Shown piece after piece: positions 1-7,528 of a stretch of DNA of 64,000 nucleotides. Origin of the DNA: Saccharopolyspora hordei (GTDB taxonomy: Bacteria; Actinomycetota; Actinomycetes; Mycobacteriales; Pseudonocardiaceae); the NCBI RefSeq assembly GCF_013410345.1, contig NZ_JACCFJ010000001.1, positions 1,116,001 to 1,180,000 of the forward strand, written 5' to 3'. Each line of letters starts with the position of its first letter. Position 1 is the stretch's first letter. Below the pieces are notes generated by a model. It was not told the DNA's origin and ran no database searches. It saw only the letters and a list, made by a program, of their open reading frames with translations. The position numbers and the translations under genes were made by a program.

Positions 1-799
1 AGGCGTGCTCCTCGCGGTTCTTCTCCGACGCCAGCAGCTCCGCGGCCAGCTCCTCGGTGCTGTGGCCCTCGCGCGGCCAGGTCGTGCCGGCCAGCACGCG
101 GGAGCGGACTTCGTAGCCCGTCCGCTCCAGCAGCAGCTCCGGGGTGGCGCCGACCAGCCCGTCGACCGCGAAGGTCCAGCAGGACGGGTAGCGGGCCGCC
201 AGGTTCTGCAGCAGAAACCGGGTGTCGAGCGGTTCCGAGGTGGTGGCCACGAGGTCGTGCGCGAGGACGACCTTGCGCAGGCCACCGGGCCCGCGCATCC
301 GGCGGACGGCTTCGGCCACCGCTTCCCGGTAGCCGGTGGCGGAGAGCTGCCCGTCGCTGTAGGAGACGGTGCCGGGTGGGTGGACCGGATCGGGCTCGTG
401 GACGGGTTCGACCGAGTCGGTGCCGATCGTGGTGAGCCAGCGCACCCCGTCCCGCTCGCCGACCACGACCTCGGGCACCACCAGCACCGAGTGCCCCGGG
501 TGGTCGGCGAAGGCGAGGCTGGCGAACGCCACCGGGCCGCACCCCGGCAGGCCCACCGGGTCGACCACCTCGGTCCGCTCGCACTGCTGCTGCCACCAGT
601 GGTCGGCCCGCTCGAACCGGTCCGGCCCGGACACCTCCAGGCGGGCCGCGCAGCCCCAGCCGACGAGCCCGGCGCCGTCGCGGACCCAGCTCAGCGGTGT
701 CCCGCCGGGCAGCACGTCCAACAGCGGGCGGTCGTGTCGGGGGTCACCTGGTTCGAGCCGACGGGTTCGCGCCGCCAGTCGCCGGGATGTAGGAGCCAC
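1..799 (-). CDS. menF: Isochorismate synthase, 3' part beyond left edge
   Basis: Converts chorismate to isochorismate, the first committed step of menaquinone synthesis (or of a salicylate/DHB siderophore). About 266 N-terminal residues are visible and the C-terminus lies outside the window. Family marks seen: the YREAV helix, the LRKVVLAHD stretch with the conserved lysine, ATPELLL, LAGTTWPRE, and the SEKNREEH segment with the chorismate-binding glutamate. The GTG at 799 is the chosen start. An AGGAG lies directly against it, so a GTG further inside remains possible. menG, menJ and a polyprenyl synthase nearby favour the menaquinone role. The gene is divergent from the DUF3592 gene, with 86 bp between the starts. 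Confidence 0.87.
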   Translation of the reverse strand, partial: MAPTSRRLAARTRRLEPGDPRHDRPLLDVLPGGTPLSWVRDGAGLVGWGCAARLEVSGPDRFERADHWWQQQCERTEVVDPVGLPGCGPVAFASLAFADHPGHSVLVVPEVVVGERDGVRWLTTIGTDSVEPVHEPDPVHPPGTVSYSDGQLSATGYREAVAEAVRRMRGPGGLRKVVLAHDLVATTSEPLDTRFLLQNLAARYPSCWTFAVDGLVGATPELLLERTGYEVRSRVLAGTTWPREGHSTEELAAELLASEKNREEHA

Positions 800-871
800 T
801 CCTGGAGGGTATGCGGCGGTCCGACGACGGCGGACGGCACCGAGCCGAGCAGGGCGGCGACGACGGGGCAC

Positions 872-877
872 TACAAT
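872..877 (+). promoter_or_regulatory. -10 hexamer of a leaderless gene
   Basis: TACAAT ends 8 nt before the GTG at 886. A transcript starting at the usual distance would begin at or next to the start codon, so the downstream gene is probably leaderless. No convincing -35 box is visible. Confidence 0.5.
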
Positions 878-885
878 CGGTCACC

Positions 886-1383
886 GTGGCGAGCGACGCG
901 GTGGCACCGGACGCGGCCGACCTGGTGACCGGCTCCAGCACGGAAGGTGACCGGTCGGTGGCGCGGCCCTCGCGCCGCAAGGCCTGGGCGCGTGCGGCGC
1001 GCGGCGTCCTGGTGGTCGGCGTGCTGATGACCGCGATGGGGCTGTCGATCATCATCGCCTGCTTCATCAACGACCGGACCATCGAGGAGGCCCGGGGCGA
1101 GGCGGTCGCGGAGGTCGTCGACACCTCGCTGACCCGCACGGTGGTGCGCTTCAACACCGACGAGGGCCGCGTGTACATCCCGCCGAACGGCGTGCTGTAC
1201 CCCGAGGACCTGCAGACCGGGCAGACGGTGCGGGTCGAGTACGACTCGCGCAACCCCGACCTGGTGCGCGTGGCCGGCCGCGGCGCGACGCTCTCCTTCC
1301 TGCCGGTGGGCAGCCTGCTGGCGGTCGTGTGGGCCGTGCTGCTCCCGCTCTACTGGCTCTTCCGCCGCGCAGCGACCCGCTGA
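886..1383 (+). CDS. DUF3592-type membrane protein
   Basis: 165-residue protein of unknown function. A basic, Ser-rich N-terminus is followed by a membrane segment (about residues 38-60), an extracytoplasmic beta-rich domain of about 70 residues, and a second membrane segment near the C-terminus (about 140-158). The middle part has the DUF3592 pattern: VVRFNTDEGRV, then LQTGQTVRVEYDSRNPDLVRV. An in-frame ATG at 811 would extend it by 25 residues, but the TACAAT box just before 886 argues for the GTG. It is divergent from menF. No function can be assigned. Confidence 0.75.
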   Translation: MASDAVAPDAADLVTGSSTEGDRSVARPSRRKAWARAARGVLVVGVLMTAMGLSIIIACFINDRTIEEARGEAVAEVVDTSLTRTVVRFNTDEGRVYIPPNGVLYPEDLQTGQTVRVEYDSRNPDLVRVAGRGATLSFLPVGSLLAVVWAVLLPLYWLFRRAATR

Positions 1384-1676
1384 CCACCGCCGCCGAGGCC
1401 TGGCTGGACGGTGGTGCTCGTCACCGGGTGACCGCCGGGAGGGGCCACGGCGGAACGTGCGCGATGCCGTGTGGACGCGGGGAATTCCTTTACCCGGCAC
1501 CGGGGTGCCCGACGTGGCCGCGGTCGCGGCCCCAGGCGGGACCGCACCGGTCCTGACCAGGGCCGAACGGACTTCCCTCGGCTCGGTGGGCGGTGTGACA
1601 CTGGGGTCGTCCGCCGACGGCTCAAGCGTGGCGGGAACGTCGTCCCCGGTGCTCGGCCCCGGTCTGCGAGGTCGCC

Positions 1677-2537
1677 ATGATGAACGTCCGGGAAACACCA
1701 GCCGGAGAAGCGGATGTGCAGCGGTGGGTGCTCGGCGCGCCGACCATGTCCACTGTGGACCGCTCGGTGCCGGGTGGTGTGCTCCTCGCCGACCTCGCCC
1801 AGTACTGCACGATGCTGGGTGACGACGCGCTGGTGCTGGCGCACCGGTTGTCGGAGTGGGGAGTGCGCGCGCTCGAGCTCGAGGAGTCCGCGGCGCTCGG
1901 CGGGATCGCGCTGGACCTCCTGGGCCAGGCGCGGATCCTGCTGCACCGCGCCGGCGAGGTGGAGGGCGCGGGGCGCGACGAGGACCGACTGGCCTACTTC
2001 CGGCCGCCCGAGGAGTTCCGCAACGTGCGGCTCGTGGAGATCGACTGCGGGCCCGGCCCGGGCGGTGACTTCCCCACCACGATGGCGCGGCTGCTGCTGT
2101 TCGCGGCGTGGCGGTACGCGCTCTTCGAGCGGTTGACGCAGAGCCGCGACGCGGTGCTGGCCGCCGTGGCGGCGGGTTCGCTGAACCGGCTCGCCCGCCA
2201 CCGCGACCACGCGGCCCAGTGGGTCATCCGGTTCGGCTCGGAGTCGCCGCGGCGCATGGAGGCCGGGATCCAGCGGGTGTGGCCGCTGACCGCGGAGCTC
2301 TTCGTGCCGCACCCGGTGGAGGCCCGCATGGCCGACCTCGGGTGCGGTGTCGACCCCGTGCAGGTGCGCGACGACGTGAGCGGCGTGCTGGACGAGGTCT
2401 TCTCGGTGGCCCGGCTGCAACGACCCCGCCCGGCGGACTTCGGGGGGTTCCGACGTCCCGGTGGCCGAGACGGGGTGCACACCGGCGGGTTCGAGTTCCT
2501 GGTGGCCGACCTGCAGTACCTCGCCCGGGCCGGTTGA
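1677..2537 (+). CDS. PaaC-like ferritin-fold protein (orphan)
   Basis: 286-residue helical protein resembling PaaC, the structural subunit of the phenylacetyl-CoA epoxidase PaaABCDE. Matches to the family: YCTMLGDDALVLAHRLSEW near residue 43, IALDLLGQARILL, DEDRLAYFRPPEEFRNVRLVE, DFPTTMARLLLFAAW, RHRDHAAQWVIRFG, and RMEAGIQRVWPLTAELF near residue 195. A GAGG five bases upstream supports the ATG at 1677. None of paaA, paaB, paaD or paaE is nearby, so it either works with proteins encoded elsewhere or has a different role. The family call is solid; the biochemical role is open. Confidence 0.8.
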   Translation: MMNVRETPAGEADVQRWVLGAPTMSTVDRSVPGGVLLADLAQYCTMLGDDALVLAHRLSEWGVRALELEESAALGGIALDLLGQARILLHRAGEVEGAGRDEDRLAYFRPPEEFRNVRLVEIDCGPGPGGDFPTTMARLLLFAAWRYALFERLTQSRDAVLAAVAAGSLNRLARHRDHAAQWVIRFGSESPRRMEAGIQRVWPLTAELFVPHPVEARMADLGCGVDPVQVRDDVSGVLDEVFSVARLQRPRPADFGGFRRPGGRDGVHTGGFEFLVADLQYLARAG

Positions 2538-2765
2538 CCCGACCGGACGGCTCGGAGCTGGAGAGCGGGCGGCGGCTCCCGGCAGCGGTCGCTGCGCAGG
2601 GTGATCGGCGAGATTGAGTACTTCTCCCCAAGACCTTCCCCGCTGATCGGAGCAGAGTGGGGCGAGAGCGCCCGGAGGCTCCGGTCCGGCACCGCGTCAG
2701 GTCGGCGTCCGCGGGCGAGGAAGTTCCGGCAGCGGCTCGCGGCCGAGTGGGAGGGCGGACCCGAC

Positions 2766-3344
2766 GTGGACGGATCATGGGTGCAGGTGCTGGTGGCGCT
2801 GGTCGCGGGCGCTGTGGGGGCCGGGGTGGTGCTGGTGGTCCGCTTGGGCAGGCGACGGGCTGAGCCGCCGCGACCGCAGCCACGACCGGACCCGGTGCCG
2901 CCCGTCGAGGTGCGACCGCCGGACTGCTGGGTGCGCGAGCTCCGCCGGTGTGAGCAGGCGGTGCACCGGGCGGCGCGGGCCGTCGACGCGGTGTCCTCGA
3001 CCCCGGCCAGGCAGAACCTGCAGGCGGTGGTCCGCCGCATGGGCGCCGAGCTGCCGGACGCCCGGGCCCTCGCCGAGCTGGGGTGCGGCCTGGCGAGCAC
3101 CGGCTCCGACGCCGCGCGCCGGGTGCGGGAGCAGCTGGAGGACGCCGCGGTCCGCTTCGGCGCGGTCACCGACCACGTCGTGGCGGTGGTGAGCGACCTG
3201 GTCACCGATCCCGACCTGAGCCGCGTGCAGCAGGAGGTCACGGCCCTGCGCGCCCAGTTCCCGCTCCTGCGCCCCATGTCCGCGGTCCTCAACCCGACCC
3301 CGGCACCGACCTCGACTCCCGACCGCTCTCTCCTCCCCGCCTGA
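2766..3344 (+). CDS. Membrane-anchored hypothetical protein
   Basis: 192-residue protein not recognised. From the GTG at 2766 (GGGAGGG ten bases upstream) an N-terminal membrane helix follows at once (WVQVLVALVAGAVGAGVVLV), then basic residues, a Pro-rich linker, and a helical cytoplasmic domain rich in Ala, Arg and Val (about residues 60-170). A longer frame reaches back to 2601, but that extension looks non-coding. The topology is that of a single-pass protein with a soluble C-terminal domain. Neighbours give no functional hint. Confidence 0.6.
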   Translation: MDGSWVQVLVALVAGAVGAGVVLVVRLGRRRAEPPRPQPRPDPVPPVEVRPPDCWVRELRRCEQAVHRAARAVDAVSSTPARQNLQAVVRRMGAELPDARALAELGCGLASTGSDAARRVREQLEDAAVRFGAVTDHVVAVVSDLVTDPDLSRVQQEVTALRAQFPLLRPMSAVLNPTPAPTSTPDRSLLPA

Positions 3345-3417
3345 CAGGACCGCTCCCGCCGGCGAGGTCCCCGCGTCCCGGGACTGAGCGCCCGGAACGG
3401 CCCGTGGACGGACTGTG

Positions 3418-3602
3418 CCGCCTAGAACTGTCACCCGGCCACGCCCCCTCCCGTGGAGCGCGTCCGCCTGGAACTCTCGACCTGCCACTGCCCGGGGCGG
3501 GCGGCGGTTCCGCCTGGACCCGTCCCCTGCCACCGCCCGTGGGGGAGACGGCTCGTGTCCGGGACTGCCACCCGCCACCGCCCGTGGGCGGCCGCGGTCC
3601 CG
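3418..3602 (+). repeat. Four degenerate ~46-bp tandem repeats
   Basis: Units begin near 3418, 3464, 3510 and 3559 (spacing 46, 46 and 49 bp). Each opens with CCGCCTGGAACTG or a variant and carries CTGCCACCGCCCGTGGG-like sequence. In the last unit this includes the perfect palindrome CCGCCCGTGGGCGG. The block lies between two small unknown genes. Repeats directly abut with no unique spacers, so this is not a CRISPR array; it resembles a minisatellite or MIRU-type element. Confidence 0.7.
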
Positions 3603-3714
3603 CCGGGGACCGAGCTCCCGGACCCCGCGCGAAGACGGGCAGGGTCCGCCCGGGGTTCCGGGCGTCGGAGGTGATGCCGGCCGCGGGGCGTGGTGATCAA
3701 GGGTGTCCGCAGCG

Positions 3715-3720
3715 CATACT
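3715..3720 (+). promoter_or_regulatory. -10 hexamer of a leaderless gene
   Basis: CATACT ends 6 nt before the GTG at 3727, the spacing expected of a leaderless transcript. Confidence 0.45.
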
Positions 3721-3726
3721 GAACTG

Positions 3727-4077
3727 GTGTTCGAAACGCCGGTGGGTGTGCACCCGATGCTGGGGCGAGTGCTGGGCGAGCCACGTCCGGTGTGGGTGGA
3801 CCTGGCCGCTCTGCTGCCCCGTGACGGGTCGGAGTCCCGGCGTGGCCGCCACCGGCCGCTGATCGTCCGCGCGCAGGGGCTCGCCCTCGACCGCGAGGTG
3901 GAGGGGCAGCTGCACGCCTGGGTGCGTGCCTCGAACGGCCTCTGGCTCGGGCTCGTCACGTTCGCCCTGCACAGCCGCGCCCTGGGCGACCTGCCCGTCC
4001 GGCAGCTCGCGCCACCGGCCGCGCTCCGCCCCCGCCCCTCCGACACCGACCGAGCCCCGCAGCGCGACGCACCCTGA
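3727..4077 (+). CDS. Small hypothetical protein
   Basis: 116-residue protein of unknown function starting VFETPVGVHPML. It appears to be one small soluble alpha/beta domain (about residues 1-95: WVDLAALLP, PLIVRAQGLALDREVEGQLHAWV, GLWLGLVTFAL) with a disordered Pro/Arg/Asp-rich tail. The start is set at 3727 because a CATACT box lies 6 nt upstream; an in-frame GTG at 3703 would add 8 residues. There are no membrane helices or cysteine motifs. Confidence 0.6.
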   Translation: MFETPVGVHPMLGRVLGEPRPVWVDLAALLPRDGSESRRGRHRPLIVRAQGLALDREVEGQLHAWVRASNGLWLGLVTFALHSRALGDLPVRQLAPPAALRPRPSDTDRAPQRDAP

Positions 4078-4113
4078 GCCGGAGCGCGCCCGCGGACCGC
4101 CCGTGTGCGCTCG

Positions 4114-4163
4114 GGGTCGTGAGTGCGCAAGCCGGTTCTGGCCGGTCTTCGCACTCACGACCC
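4114..4163. repeat. 50-bp palindromic element
   Basis: A perfect 14-bp inverted repeat (GGGTCGTGAGTGCG at 4114-4127, CGCACTCACGACCC at 4150-4163) encloses a 22-nt interior that is itself partly self-complementary (AAGCCGG against CCGGTCTT). It sits 37 bp after the preceding gene. There is no T-tract, so a dispersed palindromic repeat is more likely than a canonical terminator, though it may end transcription. Confidence 0.7.
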
Positions 4164-4545
4164 GGGTGCGGGGTCTTCGCCCGGTGTGGGTGCTGGTGTC
4201 ACCGCGTGGTCGGCCGCTCGCCGTCCCGGGGCGGACCGTGCGGCTGGTGCGCGACGCGATCGTGACCTGCTCCCGCGAGGCGACGGAGGCACCGGCTCGG
4301 TGCAGCGAGTGCGGGAGCGCCCGCGCCACTGCGGCCACCCGGCGCCGGCCCGGAGGAGCACGCGGGGCTCCCCGTGGTCCGGTCGCCCGCCGGGGACCTG
4401 CCGGCGGTCCGTCGTCGCCGATCGGGTTCCCGACGCGGCGGTTGCTGCGCGGGCTGCGGGGCGCCGGCCCGACGTCGTGCACCTCGCGTCGCCGTCCGTG
4501 GGTGGGCCCGGCGGGCGTGGTGGTCGCCTCACGCCGTTCGCCGCG
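4164..4545. other. Intergenic stretch without visible feature
   Basis: About 380 bp between the palindrome and the menG promoter. Open frames cross it on both strands but show no family resemblance or start signal, and I see no strong hairpin or RNA motif. Confidence 0.4.
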
Positions 4546-4551
4546 TACGCT
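4546..4551 (+). promoter_or_regulatory. -10 hexamer of leaderless menG
   Basis: TACGCT ends 6 nt before the GTG at 4558. There is no Shine-Dalgarno sequence in front of that GTG, which supports leaderless expression. Confidence 0.5.
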
Positions 4552-4557
4552 GCGGGT

Positions 4558-5247
4558 GTGTCTCGGGCAGGTTTGGACAAGGACCCTCGCGAAGTCGCCG
4601 CGATGTTCGACGGTGTCGCGCGCCGGTACGACCTGACCAACACCGTGCTGTCCTTCGGGCAGGACCGGCGGTGGCGGGAGATCACCCGGCGGGCGCTGTC
4701 GCCGAAGCACGACGAGCGGGTGCTCGACCTGGCGGCGGGCAGCGGGGTGTCGACCGAGGAGTTCGCCCGCTCCGGCGCGTGGTGCGTGGCCGCGGACTTC
4801 TCGCTGGGCATGCTGTCCGTGGGGCGGCACCGCGGGGTGCCGATGGTCGCCGCCGACGCGCTGCGACTGCCGTTCCAGGACGAGTCCTTCGACGCGGTGA
4901 CGATCTCGTTCGGGCTGCGCAACCTCGTGGACACCCAGGCCGGGCTGCGGGAGATGCTGCGCGTGGTGCGCCCGGGCGGGCGGCTGGTGGTGTGCGAGTT
5001 CTCCACCCCCACCTGGCAGCCGTTCCGCACGATCTACCTGAACTACCTGATGCGGGCGCTGCCGCCGATCGCCCGCGCGGTCTCGTCGAACCCGGACGCC
5101 TACGTCTACCTGGCGGAGTCGATCCGCGCGTGGCCGGACCAGCGCGCGCTCGCGGAGCTGATCGCCGAGTCCGGCTGGACCGACGTGGCCTGGCGGAACC
5201 TGACCAGCGGCGTCGTCGCGATCCACCGCGCGGTCAAGCCGTCCTGA
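4558..5247 (+). CDS. menG: Demethylmenaquinone methyltransferase
   Basis: 229-residue class I SAM methyltransferase of the UbiE/MenG family, which C-methylates demethylmenaquinone in the last step of menaquinone synthesis. Seen: N-terminal [19 protein letters not shown] motif [17 protein letters not shown] (about residues 55-71), the acidic [23 protein letters not shown] (about 103-120), [17 protein letters not shown] and the C-terminal GGD-equivalent [14 protein letters not shown]. The start follows from the leaderless -10 box. Its 3' end overlaps the convergent LysR gene by 14 nt. Confidence 0.93.
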   Translation: MSRAGLDKDPREVAAMFDGVARRYDLTNTVLSFGQDRRWREITRRALSPKHDERVLDLAAGSGVSTEEFARSGAWCVAADFSLGMLSVGRHRGVPMVAADALRLPFQDESFDAVTISFGLRNLVDTQAGLREMLRVVRPGGRLVVCEFSTPTWQPFRTIYLNYLMRALPPIARAVSSNPDAYVYLAESIRAWPDQRALAELIAESGWTDVAWRNLTSGVVAIHRAVKPS

Positions 5248-6172
5248 CCTGCAGCCAGGTCGTCTCCGGCGGCAGCGGCGTGGCGGGACGCTCGGCGACC
5301 GCCCGCAGGAAGGCCTGCGAGGCGGCCGCGAGCGGGCGGTGCGGGTTGCGCACCACGGCGATCCGGCGGCGCACCTCCGGTTCGCGGAGCGCTCGGTGCT
5401 CCAGCCCGGCGAAGCGGACCAGCGGCAGCACCAGGCCCGGCACCACCGCGACCCCGAGGCCCGCGGCGACCAGGCCGGCGACGGTGCTGATGTTGCGGGA
5501 CTCCATGACCACGTGCGGCCGGACCTTGGCGGTGGTGAAGGCGCGGTCGGCGTGCTGGCGGATGCTGCTGGTGGGGTCGAACGCGATGTGCGGTTCGCCG
5601 GCCAGGTGCGCCCAGTCGAGTTCGCGCCGCGCGGAGAACCGGTGCTGCGGCGGGAAGACGCAGCAGAACCGGTCGGTGGCGATCGGCTTGACGTGCAGGT
5701 CCGGCAGCGGTTCGGCGACCACGGTGACGGCCAGGTCGACGGTCCCGGCGCGGACCTGCTGCAGCACCTCGTCCGACATCGCGTCCACGATGGACAGTTC
5801 GACGTGCGGGTGGTCGGCGCGGTAGGCGGAGACCACCGGTGGCAGCAGGATCGCCGCCAGCGACGGCAGCGCCGCGACGCGCACCCGGCCGCGACTGCCC
5901 GCCAGGAACCCCTCGAAGTGGTGGATCCCGGCGTCGAAGGACTCGACCACGCGCCGGGCGATCCGGCAGAACTCGCGGCCCTCCGGGGTGGTGGCCAGGG
6001 TGCGGGTGGTGCGCTCGAAGAGCGTGACGCCCAGCCGCCGCTCGACCTCCCGGACCGCCCGGCTCACCGACGACTGGGTCAGCTGGAGCTGGTCGGCGGC
6101 GAGCGTGAAGCTGCCCGCGTCGTGCACGGCGAGCACCAGCCGGAGCTGCTGCATCGTCAGGTCCATGCGCAC
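5234..6172 (-). CDS. LysR-family transcriptional regulator
   Basis: 312 residues. N-terminal winged HTH ([19 protein letters not shown] through [24 protein letters not shown], about residues 10-57), then a periplasmic-binding-protein-like effector domain (about 95-295). The start is GTG 6172 or ATG 6166. TAGATT on the minus strand (6181-6186) lies 8 nt before the GTG, so the gene may be leaderless. It is divergent from the CitMHS/AtuA cassette, the classic arrangement for a LysR activator of the adjacent operon; the ligand is then probably the transported acid. It overlaps menG tail to tail. Confidence 0.9.
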   Translation of the reverse strand: MRMDLTMQQLRLVLAVHDAGSFTLAADQLQLTQSSVSRAVREVERRLGVTLFERTTRTLATTPEGREFCRIARRVVESFDAGIHHFEGFLAGSRGRVRVAALPSLAAILLPPVVSAYRADHPHVELSIVDAMSDEVLQQVRAGTVDLAVTVVAEPLPDLHVKPIATDRFCCVFPPQHRFSARRELDWAHLAGEPHIAFDPTSSIRQHADRAFTTAKVRPHVVMESRNISTVAGLVAAGLGVAVVPGLVLPLVRFAGLEHRALREPEVRRRIAVVRNPHRPLAAASQAFLRAVAERPATPLPPETTWLQVRTA

Positions 6173-6256
6173 AGCTCATGAATCTATCAACAAATCACGC
6201 TTGACCTGCATGAGCGACGCGGATCACAGTGCCTGCGATCGAGTTCGGAGGTGCGC
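6173..6256. promoter_or_regulatory. Divergent lysR / CitMHS promoter region
   Basis: An 84-bp gap between divergent starts. On the plus strand TTGACC (6201-6206) and CACAGT (6225-6230) with 18-bp spacing are a plausible promoter. On the minus strand TAGATT (6181-6186) serves lysR. A-T-rich sequence near 6181-6197 is the likely LysR binding area. Confidence 0.45.
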
Positions 6257-7528
6257 ATGCTCGCCGTCACCGGTTTCCTCACCGTCGGCGTCTTCCTCGC
6301 GCTGGTGCTGTCCCGCCGGGTGTCCGTGCTCTTCGCGCTCACCCTGGTGCCGGTCGCGGCCGCGCTGCTGAGCGGCTCCGGCGGTCGGCTGGGCGAGCTG
6401 GTCGCGGACGGCCTGGTCACCGTGGCCCCGGTGGCCATCATGATCACCTTCGCGGTGCTCTACTTCAGCCTGATGGTCGACGCCGGGCTGTTCGACCCCG
6501 CGATCGCCCGCGTCCTGCGCTGGGCGGGCGGCGACCCGATGAAGATCACCGTGGGCACCGCGCTGCTGACCCTGCTGGTCGCGCTGGACGGCGACGGCGC
6601 CTCCACCTTCCTGATCACCGTGTCCGCCCTGCTGCCGGTCTACCGGCGGCTGGGCATGCGCCGCGTGGTGCTGGCCGGGGTGGTCTGCCTGGCCGCCGGG
6701 GTGATGAACATGGTGCCGTGGGGCGGCCCGACCGCCCGCGCGATGGCCGCGCTGCACCTGGACAGCGGGCAGCTGTTCCTCCCGGTCCTGCCCGCGATGC
6801 TGGTGGGCGTCGGGTGGGTGCTCGTGGCCGCCTACCTGATCGGCCGCCGGGAACGAGCCCGGCTCGGGACCGTCGAGGTCACCGTCGTCGAGCGCCCCCG
6901 CCTCACCGGGGCCGACCGGGTGCGGTTCTGGGCCAACGCGCTGCTCACCCTGGTGCTCGTGGCCTGCCTGCTGGCGCAGCTGGCCGAGCTGGGAGTGCTG
7001 TTCCTGCTCGGGTTCCTGGTGGCGCTGCTGGTCAACCGGCCGAGCTGGGCGGCGCAGCAGGAGCTGCTCGCCAAGCACGCCCACAACGTCGTGCTGGTCG
7101 TCGTGGTGATCTTCGCGGCGGGCGTGTTCACCGGCGTCCTCACCGGCACCGGGATGGTCGGGGCGATGGCCGAGGCCCTGGTGTCGGTCGTCCCCGACTC
7201 GGCGGCCGGGCTGCTGCCGGTGGCCACCGCGGTCGCCAGCATGCCGCTCAGCCTGGTGTTCACCCCGGACGCCTTCTACTACGGCGTCGTCCCGGTGCTG
7301 GCCGAGACGACCGCGGCGCTCGGCGGTGACCCGGCGGCGATCGGCCGCGCGGCGGTGCTCGGCCAGATGACCACGGGCTTCCCGCTCAGCCCGCTCACCG
7401 CCTCGACGTTCATCCTCGTCGGGATGAGCGGGGTGCAGCTCGGCGAGCACCAGCGGTTCGCCTTCGGGTGGGCCTTCGGCACGACGCTGGTGATGACCGC
7501 GGTCGCGCTGCTGACGGGGGTGCTGTGA
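6257..7528 (+). CDS. CitMHS-family transporter
   Basis: 423-residue polytopic membrane protein with about 11-12 hydrophobic segments. It matches the CitMHS (metal-citrate:H+ symporter) family: APVAIMITFAVLYFSLMVDAGLFDP, ALDGDGASTFLITVSALLPVYRRLG, NMVPWGGPTARA, and PLSLVFTPDAFYYGVVPVLAE near the C-terminus. ATG 6257 has GGAGG five bases upstream. It is the first gene of a three-gene operon; its stop overlaps the next start (TGATG). The substrate is probably a tri- or dicarboxylate, but the AtuA-like partners suggest it need not be citrate. Confidence 0.87.
   Translation: MLAVTGFLTVGVFLALVLSRRVSVLFALTLVPVAAALLSGSGGRLGELVADGLVTVAPVAIMITFAVLYFSLMVDAGLFDPAIARVLRWAGGDPMKITVGTALLTLLVALDGDGASTFLITVSALLPVYRRLGMRRVVLAGVVCLAAGVMNMVPWGGPTARAMAALHLDSGQLFLPVLPAMLVGVGWVLVAAYLIGRRERARLGTVEVTVVERPRLTGADRVRFWANALLTLVLVACLLAQLAELGVLFLLGFLVALLVNRPSWAAQQELLAKHAHNVVLVVVVIFAAGVFTGVLTGTGMVGAMAEALVSVVPDSAAGLLPVATAVASMPLSLVFTPDAFYYGVVPVLAETTAALGGDPAAIGRAAVLGQMTTGFPLSPLTASTFILVGMSGVQLGEHQRFAFGWAFGTTLVMTAVALLTGVL

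Noticed and set aside
5..928. Long plus-strand open frame at the left edge
   Set aside because: It is antisense to menF, whose conserved chorismate-enzyme motifs are clear; the plus-strand protein is low-complexity and matches no family.
3418..3602. CRISPR array
   Set aside because: Units are degenerate and directly adjacent with no unique spacers, and no cas genes are present.
3415..3862. Open frames through the 46-bp repeat block
   Set aside because: The frames only translate the repeats, change phase between units (46, 46, 49 bp) and have no start signals.
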